This document shows positions 34,007 to 42,600 of a DNA stretch of 64,000 bases, in pieces. The translations under genes and the position numbers were made by a program. Position 1 is the stretch's first letter; every line of letters begins with the position of its first letter. Under the pieces are notes generated by a model. It ran no database searches, was not told the origin of the DNA, and worked only from the letters and a program-made list of their open reading frames with translations. The DNA comes from Terriglobia bacterium (GTDB lineage: Bacteria > Acidobacteriota > Terriglobia > Terriglobales > Acidobacteriaceae). The DNA is taken from contig JAIQET010000009.1 of the NCBI GenBank assembly GCA_020073645.1, positions 1-64,000 on the forward strand. Reading direction: 5' to 3'.

Positions 34007-34037
34007 TTGCGGCTCCGCCGAGCGGAGCCGCTATAAT
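34007..34037 (+). promoter_or_regulatory. TATAAT box preceded by a perfect 10-bp palindrome
   Basis: A perfect inverted repeat, GCGGCTCCGC-CGA-GCGGAGCCGC (34009-34031), abuts TATAAT (34032-34037). A weak -35 (TTGCGG, 34007-34012) would leave a 19-bp spacer made of the palindrome, as in promoters of MerR-type regulation. Transcription would start about 34044, almost on top of the predicted TTG start codons at 34047 and 34053. Confidence 0.5.
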
Positions 34038-34046
34038 CGACTTGTC

Positions 34047-35654
34047 TTGAGATTGCTTCGTCTTACTGCCCCGCTGGTATTTCTGGCTCTGTCCCTGGCC
34101 GCATTCGCCCAGGACCCCGTCCCCAACGGGCAAACCCTGGTTGTGATTCCGTTCGAAAACCAATCCAAGGCCCCGGGACTGGAGTGGATTGGAGAGTCTT
34201 TTCCTGAACTTCTGCAGGAGCGGCTGACGTCATCGTCGATGTACGTTCTGACCCGCACGGACCGGATACGGGCCTATGAACGGCTGGGCATCCCCAGCGA
34301 TGTACATCCCTCGCGGGCCACCATTTATCGCATGGCCGAACAAATGGACGTGGATTATGTGTTGCTGGGCAGCTATGGCTTCGATGGACGGACTTTCAGC
34401 AGCGCAGCGCGAATACTGGACATGCGGCAGGATCGACTTTGGCCGGAGGTTCGCGAAGCGGGCCCGCTGGTGGAATTGATTGATATCCAGACCGCGCTGG
34501 CTTGGGATGTGCTGCATCAGTTGCATCCGGAGTGGGCAACGACGCGCCAGGCATATGTGGCATCGGCGCCCGCTGTCCGGCTCGACGCCTTTGAGAATTA
34601 CGTGCGTGGCATCCTCGCCGCGACGGAGGTGGAGCGGATTCGCCGTTTTAGCGAAGCCGCGCTGCTAAATCCGGCCTACCCCGAGGCGTTGCTGCAACTG
34701 GGCAAGGTCTATTACCGAGAACGGCAATACGATCAGGCGGTTGCCTCGCTGGCACGCGTAGCGCAGGATGCGCCCGAGGCCCGGGAAGCGAATTTCTATC
34801 TAGGACTGGCGGCCTACTACCAAGGCTCCTATGAGCGGGCGGAGACAGCTTTTGGTTTTGTGGCTGCGCGCCTACCCTTGGCCGAGGTTTACAACAACTT
34901 GGGAGTGGCGACCTCGCGGCGCGGGAAAAAAGGTGCTGCGGAATTCTTCCAGAGAGCCGTGGATGCCGATCCCAGCGACGCCGACTACCGCTTCAACCTG
35001 GGCGTGGCGCTGTACCGGGCCGGCGACCTTGCCGGGGCCTCACGCCTGCTACGCGAAGCTCTGTCCCTGCGACCCGGCGATGCGGAAGCCAAGTCGCTGC
35101 TGGACAGCGTTGCCAGCAACGCTATCTCCCGCGCCCAGGGGAACGGCTTGGCAAAGGGGAGAACTCCGCTGGAACGCATCCGGATCAATTACGAAGAGAG
35201 TTCCTTCCGCCAGCTAGTCCTAAAGCTCGACGCGGCGGCGGAGCAGCGTCTGGCGAAAGACGATCCCCGGGTGCATGCCCGATTCCACGCCGACCGGGGA
35301 CATGAACTGCTGGCGCAGGGTTTTGTGGCCGAGGCGGAGAGGGAGTTCCGCGAGTCGGTCACGCTCGATCCCTCTAATGCTGAAGCGCACGCCGGGCTGG
35401 CACAGGTGCTCGAGGCGAAGCAGGACGTCGCCGGGGCACGCGTGGAAGCCGAGGCTGCCTTGCGCTTACGCCAATTTGCCGAGCCCTTGCTGGTACTGGC
35501 GCGGCTGGATTTGAGAGACAATAGAACTGAGACGGCCGCAGAGAACGTGGACCGGGCCTTGCGTCTGGAACCCTCGAACGCCCAGGCGCTGGCCTTGAAG
35601 CGCGCCGTCGCAGCCAAGCTCGCGGAGAAAGCGCAGCCGCTGCCAAATCGATGA
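34047..35654 (+). CDS. Exported TolB/FlgO-like and TPR-repeat protein
   Basis: Begins at a TTG (34047, or 34053), because only from there does a signal peptide appear (LLRLTAPLVFLALSLAAFAQ); the open frame further upstream looks non-coding. 535 residues: an N-terminal domain like FlgO/TolB-N (LVVIPFENQSKAPGLEWIGE, VDYVLLGSY), then at least seven TPR-type repeats, for example YPEALLQLGKVYYRERQYDQ and ADYRFNLGVALYRAGDL, and a further set near the C-terminus. Probably a periplasmic scaffold. It overlaps the NfeD gene by 4 bases (ATGA), so it is translationally coupled to the membrane quality-control pair. Confidence 0.85.
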   Translation: MRLLRLTAPLVFLALSLAAFAQDPVPNGQTLVVIPFENQSKAPGLEWIGESFPELLQERLTSSSMYVLTRTDRIRAYERLGIPSDVHPSRATIYRMAEQMDVDYVLLGSYGFDGRTFSSAARILDMRQDRLWPEVREAGPLVELIDIQTALAWDVLHQLHPEWATTRQAYVASAPAVRLDAFENYVRGILAATEVERIRRFSEAALLNPAYPEALLQLGKVYYRERQYDQAVASLARVAQDAPEAREANFYLGLAAYYQGSYERAETAFGFVAARLPLAEVYNNLGVATSRRGKKGAAEFFQRAVDADPSDADYRFNLGVALYRAGDLAGASRLLREALSLRPGDAEAKSLLDSVASNAISRAQGNGLAKGRTPLERIRINYEESSFRQLVLKLDAAAEQRLAKDDPRVHARFHADRGHELLAQGFVAEAEREFRESVTLDPSNAEAHAGLAQVLEAKQDVAGARVEAEAALRLRQFAEPLLVLARLDLRDNRTETAAENVDRALRLEPSNAQALALKRAVAAKLAEKAQPLPNR

Positions 35655-36976
35655 AAACTTCTGTGCTGTCGCGCGTCGTTTACGGCTTGCTGGCTGGACT
35701 GGTGCTGTCCGTGGTCCCATTTCCCTGCTCCGCCGAGGTGCTGAAGATCGTTGTCAACGACACCATTCATCCCATCACCGAGGAGTACATAGGGCGGGCG
35801 ATCGCGGAGGCGGAACGGAACAAGGACCAGGCCTTGCTGGTCGAGTTGAATACGCCGGGCGGGCTTTTGGAGTCGACTCGCGACATCATCGAGAAAATCC
35901 TGGCGGCCAAAGTCCCGGTGATTGTTTACGTGACGCCCAGCGGGAGCCGGGCTGCGTCCGCCGGGTTTTTCATTCTGGAAAGCGCCGACGTGGCGGCCAT
36001 GGCGCCGGGGACGAATACTGGTGCGGCACATCCCGTCACCATCACCGGCGGCAAAATTGATGATGTGATGAAGGAGAAGTTGGAGAACGACTCTGCGGCG
36101 CTGATGCGCTCCGTGGTTTCGAAACGCGGCCGCAACGTGGAAATTGCCGAGACCGCAGTGCGCCAGTCCAAGTCGTTTACCGATCAAGAGGCGCTCTCGC
36201 AACACCTGATCGACTATGTGGCTGCAAACGAAGAGGAACTGTTCAAGCAACTCCAGGGCAAGCCGGTGAAGCGCTTCAGCGGCGAGACGGTCACTCTCAA
36301 TCTGGCCGGGCAGCCCGTCCGTCCCTTCGACATGACGCTGAAGCAGCGCATCCTGGCGTTCATCATGGATCCCAATATCGCGTTCATCCTGCTGGCCATC
36401 GGGGCCCTGGCGCTGTATGCGGAGTTCAACCACCCCGGCGCGGTCGTTCCGGGAACCGTCGGTGTGATTTTCATCCTGCTGGCGGTCTTTGCCCTCAATC
36501 TTCTACCCGTTCGCTTTGCAGCCATTGTGCTGATCCTGGCTTCGTTCGCCCTGTTCGCGCTGGAAGCCAAGTTTGCCACCCATGGAGTGCTGGCCATTGG
36601 CGGAATCACTACGATGGTTCTGGGCGCGCTGCTGCTGGTGGATGCGCCCATCCCCGAAATGCGGGTGCATCTTCTGACCGCGCTGTCGGTCAGCATTCCG
36701 CTGAGCGTCATCACCGTGTTTCTGATGGGGATCGCTCTCAAGGCGCGGCGGAACAAAGTGGTCACCGGCGCGCAAGGGCTGGTCGGCGAAATGGGGCATG
36801 CGCAGACTGCGCTGTCTCCACAAGGCAAAGTCTTTGTGCATGGCGAACTGTGGGATGCAGTCGCTTCATCCAACGTCTCGGCCGGCCAGTCGGTCATCGT
36901 GCGCAGAATCGATGGCCTGCAATTGCAGGTCGAACCGGTACCGTCGCTGCAGAGGACCGCAGTGACGACGGTTTGA
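35651..36976 (+). CDS. nfeD: NfeD-family membrane serine protease (ClpP-class)
   Basis: 441 residues: signal peptide, a ClpP/SppA-like protease domain (about 30-230), 4-5 helices (about 235-365) and a C-terminal OB-fold NfeD domain. The nucleophile is Ser103 in RAASAGFFI; Lys141 or Lys143 would be the general base, about 40 residues on as in the archaeal 1510-N/NfeD protease. These enzymes cleave the hydrophobic C-terminus of stomatin-like partners, and the slipin gene follows at 37084. It is the full-length form (NfeD1b type). Confidence 0.93.
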   Translation: MKTSVLSRVVYGLLAGLVLSVVPFPCSAEVLKIVVNDTIHPITEEYIGRAIAEAERNKDQALLVELNTPGGLLESTRDIIEKILAAKVPVIVYVTPSGSRAASAGFFILESADVAAMAPGTNTGAAHPVTITGGKIDDVMKEKLENDSAALMRSVVSKRGRNVEIAETAVRQSKSFTDQEALSQHLIDYVAANEEELFKQLQGKPVKRFSGETVTLNLAGQPVRPFDMTLKQRILAFIMDPNIAFILLAIGALALYAEFNHPGAVVPGTVGVIFILLAVFALNLLPVRFAAIVLILASFALFALEAKFATHGVLAIGGITTMVLGALLLVDAPIPEMRVHLLTALSVSIPLSVITVFLMGIALKARRNKVVTGAQGLVGEMGHAQTALSPQGKVFVHGELWDAVASSNVSAGQSVIVRRIDGLQLQVEPVPSLQRTAVTTV

Positions 36977-37083
36977 GGCAGTTCAGGCACCACCGCAGAC
37001 AACCCTGGTCACCGCTTTCGCTCGGTAAAGTGCGATACAATCCGCGACAGGAATATCCCTGACAATCAAGCGTGGAGGCAGTC

Positions 37084-37857
37084 ATGGAACTGGGATTTGG
37101 CTTCACTACCATCGCCATCATTATTGTCGTTCTGTACCTTTTGAGTTCAATCAAAATCCTGGCCGAATACGAACGCGGGGTGATCTTCCGGCTGGGCCGC
37201 CTGCTACCTGACGCCAAAGGTCCGGGCATCATCCTGGTGTTCGCACCGGTCGACCGCATGGTGCGCATCTCCCTGCGGCAGGAGGCGCTCGAGGTTCCTC
37301 CCCAGGACATCATTACCCGCGATAACGTTACCCTCAAAGTGAATGCCGTGATTTTCTTGCGCGTGATTGAGCCGCGGCGCGCGGTGGTGGAAGTTTCCAA
37401 TTACGTGTACCAGACCTCGCAGTTCGCGCAGACCACGTTGCGCTCGGTGCTGGGCGAGCAGGAACTGGACGAACTGCTGGCGCATCGCGAAAAGATCAAC
37501 CTGCGGCTACAGAGCATTCTCGACACCCACACCGCGCCCTGGGGCGTGAAGGTCGCGAATGTCGAAGTCAAGCAGGTGGATATGCCCGAGTCCATGCTGC
37601 GTGCCATGGCCAAGCAGGCGGAGGCGGAACGCGAGAAGCGCTCGAAGATCATCCACGCGGAAGGCGAGTTCTCGGCGGCGCAACGGCTGGTGGATGCGGC
37701 CAAGTTGCTGGCGACCGAACCGGTGAGCGTGCAATTGCGCTACCTGCAGACGTTGACGGAGATCGGGGTGGAGAAAAATACCACCGTGGTTTTCCCCGTT
37801 CCAGTAGACATTTTCACCGGGATCCAGAAGCTCATCGGAAAGAAGGAAGGCGGTTAA
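37084..37857 (+). CDS. Slipin/stomatin-like SPFH protein
   Basis: GGAGG at 37074-37078 supports the ATG at 37084; 257 residues. An N-terminal membrane hairpin (TTIAIIIVVLYLLSSI) is followed by an SPFH domain (YERGVIFRLGR, QDIITRDNVTLKVNAVIF) and a coiled-coil with AEAEREKRSKIIHAEGEFSA. The hydrophobic C-terminal segment (NTTVVFPVPVDIF) is what NfeD proteases cut in archaeal homologues. It assembles into membrane rings. A TACAAT box at 37036-37041 could provide its own promoter. Confidence 0.95.
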   Translation: MELGFGFTTIAIIIVVLYLLSSIKILAEYERGVIFRLGRLLPDAKGPGIILVFAPVDRMVRISLRQEALEVPPQDIITRDNVTLKVNAVIFLRVIEPRRAVVEVSNYVYQTSQFAQTTLRSVLGEQELDELLAHREKINLRLQSILDTHTAPWGVKVANVEVKQVDMPESMLRAMAKQAEAEREKRSKIIHAEGEFSAAQRLVDAAKLLATEPVSVQLRYLQTLTEIGVEKNTTVVFPVPVDIFTGIQKLIGKKEGG

Positions 37858-37871
37858 AGCAGTGGTGGTAG

Positions 37872-37893
37872 GAGACGCTGCAAGCAGCGTCTC
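37872..37893. repeat. Palindrome GAGACGCTG-CAAG-CAGCGTCTC
   Basis: A perfect 9-bp inverted repeat with a CAAG loop in the spacer between the slipin and SPOR genes. It has no T-run. Its form resembles the other extragenic palindromes of the window, but the arms are different. Confidence 0.5.
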
Positions 37894-37918
37894 TCCAGAG
37901 ACTTCGTCGGAGCAAAAC

Positions 37919-38515
37919 ATGGCTGCGCCACAGGACACGGAAATTACGCTGGGCACGGGCAAGATGCTGGGACTCTTCTTCGGACTGGTAGCGGTGTGCG
38001 CGGTGTTTTTCGGGATGGGATTTTCGCTGGGCCGAAGCTCAGTGAAGCCGCTGACGGCGACCGACCTGGCGGCGGCGACGCAAGCCGCGAATGCAGGCTC
38101 GCGGCCCACGGCGGTGAAACCGGTCAGCAGCCCTGCGCCTTCCGATCTGACTTTCTATAAAGCTGTGGAACAAAAGGACGCAGATACGCAGTCCCCAAGC
38201 AACAATGCCGCCGGCGACGCGGCGGACTCGAGCGCGGCGCCGGCCTCAGATAGCAGCACTGCGCCGCCGGACCCCATGGTGGCTCTGCCCACCAATGGCT
38301 ACTTTGTGCAGGTGGCCGCGGTCAGCAAACAGGAAGACGCCGAGGCGCTGGTGGGGGCGCTCAAGAAGAAGCAGTATCCGGCCTTCGCCAGCAACAACTC
38401 GCCCTCGGACAAACTGTTTCACGTACAGGTCGGACCCTTTGCCGACATCAAAGACGCCGAGAGCATGCGGGCCAAGCTGGTCAACGATGGATATAACCCG
38501 ATATTGAAAAAGTAG
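37919..38515 (+). CDS. SPOR-domain membrane protein
   Basis: GGAG at 37909-37912 favours ATG 37919 (198 residues) over the GTG at 37862, which would run through the palindrome. One N-terminal transmembrane helix (MLGLFFGLVAVCAVFFGMGF), an Ala/Ser/Pro-rich linker (about 50-125) and a C-terminal SPOR domain (about 128-198: GYFVQVAAVSKQEDAEALVG, then HVQVGPFADIKDAE). SPOR domains bind septal peptidoglycan lacking stem peptides, so it probably works at the division site like FtsN or DamX. Confidence 0.92.
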   Translation: MAAPQDTEITLGTGKMLGLFFGLVAVCAVFFGMGFSLGRSSVKPLTATDLAAATQAANAGSRPTAVKPVSSPAPSDLTFYKAVEQKDADTQSPSNNAAGDAADSSAAPASDSSTAPPDPMVALPTNGYFVQVAAVSKQEDAEALVGALKKKQYPAFASNNSPSDKLFHVQVGPFADIKDAESMRAKLVNDGYNPILKK

Positions 38516-38528
38516 GAGTCGAGAAAAA

Positions 38529-38556
38529 GTTCTCGGTTCTCAGTTCCCGGTTCCCA
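38529..38556. repeat. 7-bp tandem repeat, RGTTYYN family
   Basis: Four units in exact register: GTTCTCG, GTTCTCA, GTTCCCG and GTTCCCA. It lies in the 43-bp gap between two converging genes. The same unit family is found at 47331-47358 and 53484-53511. Confidence 0.75.
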
Positions 38557-38558
38557 GT

Positions 38559-39170
38559 TTAGTCCCGACTGAACCTCTGTTCCTTCCACGGGTCCCCGTA
38601 CATGTGGTAGCCGTTTTGCTCCCAGAAGCCGGCAGCATCGTGGTCGAGGAATTCAAATCGACGCACCCACTTCACAGACTTCCAGGCGTAGAGATGGGGC
38701 ACGATCAGGCGCAGCGGGTAACCATGGTCGGGCGTGAGCGGCTGGCCGTCGTGGTGGGTGGCTAGCAATACCTCCTCGCGGTCAAGGTCAGCGAGGGGAA
38801 CGTTGGCGGTGAAACCCTGTTCCCCATGCACCAGCACGTAGGCAGCTTCCGGCGTGGGACGCACGCGGCGAAGCAACTCTCGAAAGGCAACTCCATCCCA
38901 TTGGTTGTTGAAGCGGCTCCAGCGGGTGACGCAATGAAAGTCGCTCTGGCGCTGCACCTTGGGCAGGGCGTTGAACTCTGCCCAGGTAAGGCGGAGCGGA
39001 GAATCGACCAGCCCGTAGACTTTGAAGTCCCAGGTCTGGGGGTCGAAGCGCGGCACCGAGCCGTAATGTAGCACCGGCCATTTCAGGGTGAGCGACTGGC
39101 CGGGCGGGAGACGGCCCTCGCGCTTCATCAACTGTTCCAGTTCGCGGCGGTCTTTGCCTTCAAAGAGCAT
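38559..39170 (-). CDS. Molybdopterin-dependent oxidoreductase, sulfite oxidase-like
   Basis: A 203-residue protein that is nearly all one sulfite-oxidase molybdopterin domain. The Mo-ligating cysteine is in SDFHCVTRWS, and the pterin-binding blocks are WDGVAFRELL, HGEQGFTANVPLADL and HGYPLRLIVPHLYAWKSVKW. There is no signal peptide and no dimerisation domain, so it resembles the small YedY-like cytoplasmic group found in acidobacteria. The substrate could be a sulfoxide, nitrate or sulfite; sequence alone does not decide. No partner cytochrome is adjacent. Confidence 0.9.
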   Translation of the reverse strand: MLFEGKDRRELEQLMKREGRLPPGQSLTLKWPVLHYGSVPRFDPQTWDFKVYGLVDSPLRLTWAEFNALPKVQRQSDFHCVTRWSRFNNQWDGVAFRELLRRVRPTPEAAYVLVHGEQGFTANVPLADLDREEVLLATHHDGQPLTPDHGYPLRLIVPHLYAWKSVKWVRRFEFLDHDAAGFWEQNGYHMYGDPWKEQRFSRD

Positions 39171-39176
39171 GTTGCG

Positions 39177-39204
39177 GACCTCAGACCTCGGACTTCGGAC
39201 CTCA
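39177..39204. repeat. 7-bp tandem repeat, GACYTCR type
   Basis: Four units in exact register: GACCTCA, GACCTCG, GACTTCG and GACCTCA, starting 7 bp upstream of the start codon of the minus-strand oxidoreductase gene. If this gene is transcribed from further right, the array forms part of its leader. Confidence 0.75.
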
Positions 39205-39230
39205 GTTCATCATGGGTTGTGTCAAGACCT

Positions 39231-39265
39231 GACGTCAGACGTCCGAGGTCTGACGTCTGAGGTCT
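39231..39265. repeat. 7-bp tandem repeat, GASGTCN type
   Basis: Five units in exact register: GACGTCA, GACGTCC, GAGGTCT, GACGTCT and GAGGTCT. It is separated by 26 bp from the preceding array. The two arrays are partly complementary (GACCTCA against TGAGGTC), so a transcript across both could fold back on itself. Confidence 0.75.
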
Positions 39266-39306
39266 GCCATTGACAGCGACCGACTCGTGGTCTATTCGTA
39301 GGAGAC

Positions 39307-39606
39307 ATGCGTAACCCGGAGCATGGGCTGGACCGTATGTTACACGCGATCGCCGATCCCACGCGGCGGCGGATTCTGCAGGCACTGAAAGAGCGTGGCG
39401 GCTGTTCGATTAGCAAGGATGTGGGCCTGTGTGCGTCGGACATCGAGATACGGGTGCATCTCTCCCAGCCGACGATCTCGCACCATATGGCCATTCTCAA
39501 GAAAGCGGGATTAGTGGAGGCAAAGAAACTGGGACTATGGATGTGGTACCGGCGGAACGAGGCCGCACTGCGGGAGTTTACCCGGGCACTGAAGGAGAAT
39601 CTGTAG
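39307..39606 (+). CDS. ArsR-family winged-helix regulator
   Basis: A 99-residue ArsR/SmtB-type regulator: helix 1 (LDRMLHAIADPTRRRILQAL) and recognition segment (HLSQPTISHHMAILKKAGLV), with the wing in KKLGLWMWYRRN. Cys33 and Cys42 stand on either side of the sequence SISKDVGL; the classical metal site ELCVCDL is not present, so the sensed signal may be redox or an unusual metal site. It lies divergent from the molybdopterin oxidoreductase across the heptamer arrays, which makes that gene a natural candidate target. Confidence 0.9.
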   Translation: MRNPEHGLDRMLHAIADPTRRRILQALKERGGCSISKDVGLCASDIEIRVHLSQPTISHHMAILKKAGLVEAKKLGLWMWYRRNEAALREFTRALKENL

Positions 39607-39611
39607 GTGTT

Positions 39612-42600
39612 CTATCCGGCGCTGGCGGCGAGCATCTTTTGCAGCAAGCGCCGCGCCTGCGCAATCAGGTCGGCGACTTCGAAGGGTTTTACCAGATAGG
39701 GGACGTTGTTCTCCTGCAGGAAGGCTCGAGTCTCCGGTTCGGCGACGCTGGAGAAGGTCAACAGTAAACGCTTTTCCATGCCCGGGCAATTTTCCTGGAG
39801 CCAGCGGTGGATGTCGGGGGCAGTCCATCCTCCGGGCATTTTGCCGTCGAGGATGAGCGCATCAAACTTCTCGCTCAGCAGGCGAGTTTTCACTTCCTGG
39901 CCGTTTATCAAGGCAACTACATTCGCTCCCGCGCCGGCGAGCACGTCGCGCTCAAATTCCAGGACTGCTTCTTCATCATCCACCAGCAGGATGCGCCCGT
40001 CGATGGCGACCTCACGGCGCGGAGCTGGCGCTGCGTCGGCGCTGGTCTCGGCGCGACGAGCGGAAGGCAGGCGAACCTCCACGACGGCTCCGCCTTCGGG
40101 CCGGTTGCGCGCGCTGATGTCTCCGCCGTGCTCCTTGATGATGCCGTAGCAGATGCTCAAGCCTAGCCCGGTGCCTTTGCCCACGCTCTTGGTGGTGTAG
40201 AAGGGGTCGAAGATCTTATTCGGTTCCTTGATGCCGGGACCGGAGTCCTGGAATTCGGCGTGCACATGGCCATCCTGGGCGTAGACCCGCACGTTCAGCT
40301 TGCCCGGCTGGCCGGCTTCCAGCATGGCGTCCACGGCGTTATTGATGATGTTCAGAAACACCTGCTCGAGCTGATGGGGGTCGGCGGTCACCGCCGGAAT
40401 CTCCTTTTCGATCTCCCGTTCCAGGGTGATGTCGTTGACCTTGAGGTCGTAGTCGCGCAGAGCCAGGGTTTCGTCGAGCACCTTGCAGATGTCTACCTGC
40501 TGCTTCTGGGGCTTGCGCTGGCGGGCGAACGAAAGCAGGTTCTGCACCACGCGGTGAGTGCGCTGTGCCTGCTTGAAGAGTTTGCGCACGAAGTCTGAGG
40601 CACGGTCCTGCAGACCCTCGCTCTCCAGCAACTGCGCGTAGCCCAGGATGGCAGTCAGCGGATTATTGAGCTCATGGGCCACGCCCGAGATCAGCTGGCC
40701 TACCGCCGACATCTTCTCACTTTGTAGTAACTGCTCCTGGGTGCGGCGCAAGTCTTCGTAGGCGCGGCAGGTCTCTTCATAGAGCCGTACCTTCTCAATG
40801 GTGGTCGCGAGTTGACGACCGATGGCTACCAGCAGATTTTCGTCGTTGCTGGTGTACTCGCGTGCTTCCCGGCTGCTGATGCCCATCGCTCCGATCGGTT
40901 TTTCCTTGCTCCACAGCAGCACCCATATCCAGGAGCGCAATCCGTCGGCACGAATGAAGTCAGCCACCAGATCAGGAAGATGAGGCAGATATTCCGGGGT
41001 TATGACCTCGGTGCGGGAACGGGTGACCAGGTCGCCGAAGCCTTCGGAAAACTTGATTTCGGAAAAGCGGGCACGGTCGGCGCTGCGTTGTCCCCAGCCG
41101 GCGCGGCGGCGGAACGTGGTCAGGTCGGCGTCGGAGAGATAGATGGACCCGGTCTCCGCTCCCAGCAGCGTGATCACCTGGCGCAGGGTGAGGTTCAGAA
41201 TTTCGTCGAGGTCGAACGACTGGGTGGCGATGACCGCCATGGCGTTCAGTGCGTTCAGTTCGCGATTGCGACGGCGGATCTCGTCTTCCGCCCGCTTCTT
41301 CTCCGTCATGTCGAGCAGAAAGCCCTGGTAGCGCTCGATCTTGCCGGCTGCGTTGCGGGTGGCGAAACTGCTTTCCATGGCGTTCAACAGAGTGCCGTCT
41401 TTGCGTCGCAAGGTGACTTCGAAGTTGCGGACGTAGTTTTGCAGTTCCACTTCGCGGCGAAAAGCATCGCGCTGCTCGTGTGAGGTATAGAGGTCGGTGT
41501 CCACGTTGAGGGCCATCAGCTCTTCGCGGCTGGCGTAGCCCAGCATGCGCAGGAAGGCGTCGTTGCAATCCAGCAGCTTCCCCTCAGGCGTAGCCACAAA
41601 CACCCCCTCCTGCACTTGCTCGAACAGGAGGCGATATTTTTCTTCCGCCAGACGGCGGTCGGTGATGTCGCGTACTACGTGGATAGTGCCTTTCTGCTTG
41701 CTTCCCTGCTCGGTGTAGGTGGAGGTGGAGACCATAGAATAGCCTCCGAAGCAGGGGTCCGGACCTTCGTAAAAGGCTTCGTCACCACCCCGGCAGTAGG
41801 GACATCCGGTCCATTCGCCGTGGGCGTGCGGGAGCATGGACTCGCAGGAGTTGCCCATGACGTCGGCCGGGGCTTGCTCCAGGCGCTGCAGCAGGGCAAG
41901 GTTGGCCTTCATTATGCGGTATTCGGAGTCGTGCAGCAGAACCAGGTCGTGGATGGAGTCAAAGGTGTTGCTCCACTGGCGGTGGGAGCGCAGAATCTGT
42001 TCGACCAGGCGAAGGTTCTCGACCGCCAGCCCCAGTTGGTGGGCACTGGTGGCGAGGAATTCCACATCGTCGGGTGCATAAGACAGCCGGCGCCGACTGC
42101 CCAGCGTCAGCGTGCCAATAGGGGATTTCTTGCCCAGCACCGGCAACATCACAACATGGTGAAAACGCTCCCCTCTCAGGTAAGGGCGCATCGCCGGGCT
42201 GGCGGCAGATGTCTTGACCACGATGGGCACGCCGTCGCGCAGGACTTGCGCCTGGGTCTCATCCACCGCAATGACGCTGCAGTCGCGCAAGAATTCGGGG
42301 GATAGGCCGATCTGCTGTGCGATCACCATGTTGCTGCCTTCCATCAGGCGAAACCAGGCGGCGTCGGCACGCATCAGGGCTTTGAGTTCCTCCAGGGCTG
42401 TGACCATCATGGGACCGTGCTGCTGGGCCCGCGTGATGGTGGTGGTAAGGGCATTGATCACCGCCAGGCGGCGGGTACGCATCCGGGAATCGTCGAACAC
42501 CACCAGCAACATGCTCAACCCGAACAGCAAATCGGCCAAGAGGCTGGTGTCGGGCGGCAGGTGGCCAGTCAAGGGGGCCCAGTCCAGATGCAGCAGCAGC

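Noticed and set aside
35189-36433. 414-codon minus-strand frame across the TPR and NfeD genes
   Set aside because: It crosses the junction of two overlapping real plus-strand genes with clear domains and contains none itself.
39177-39265. CRISPR array
   Set aside because: Repeats have a 7-bp period, no spacers, and no cas genes are nearby.
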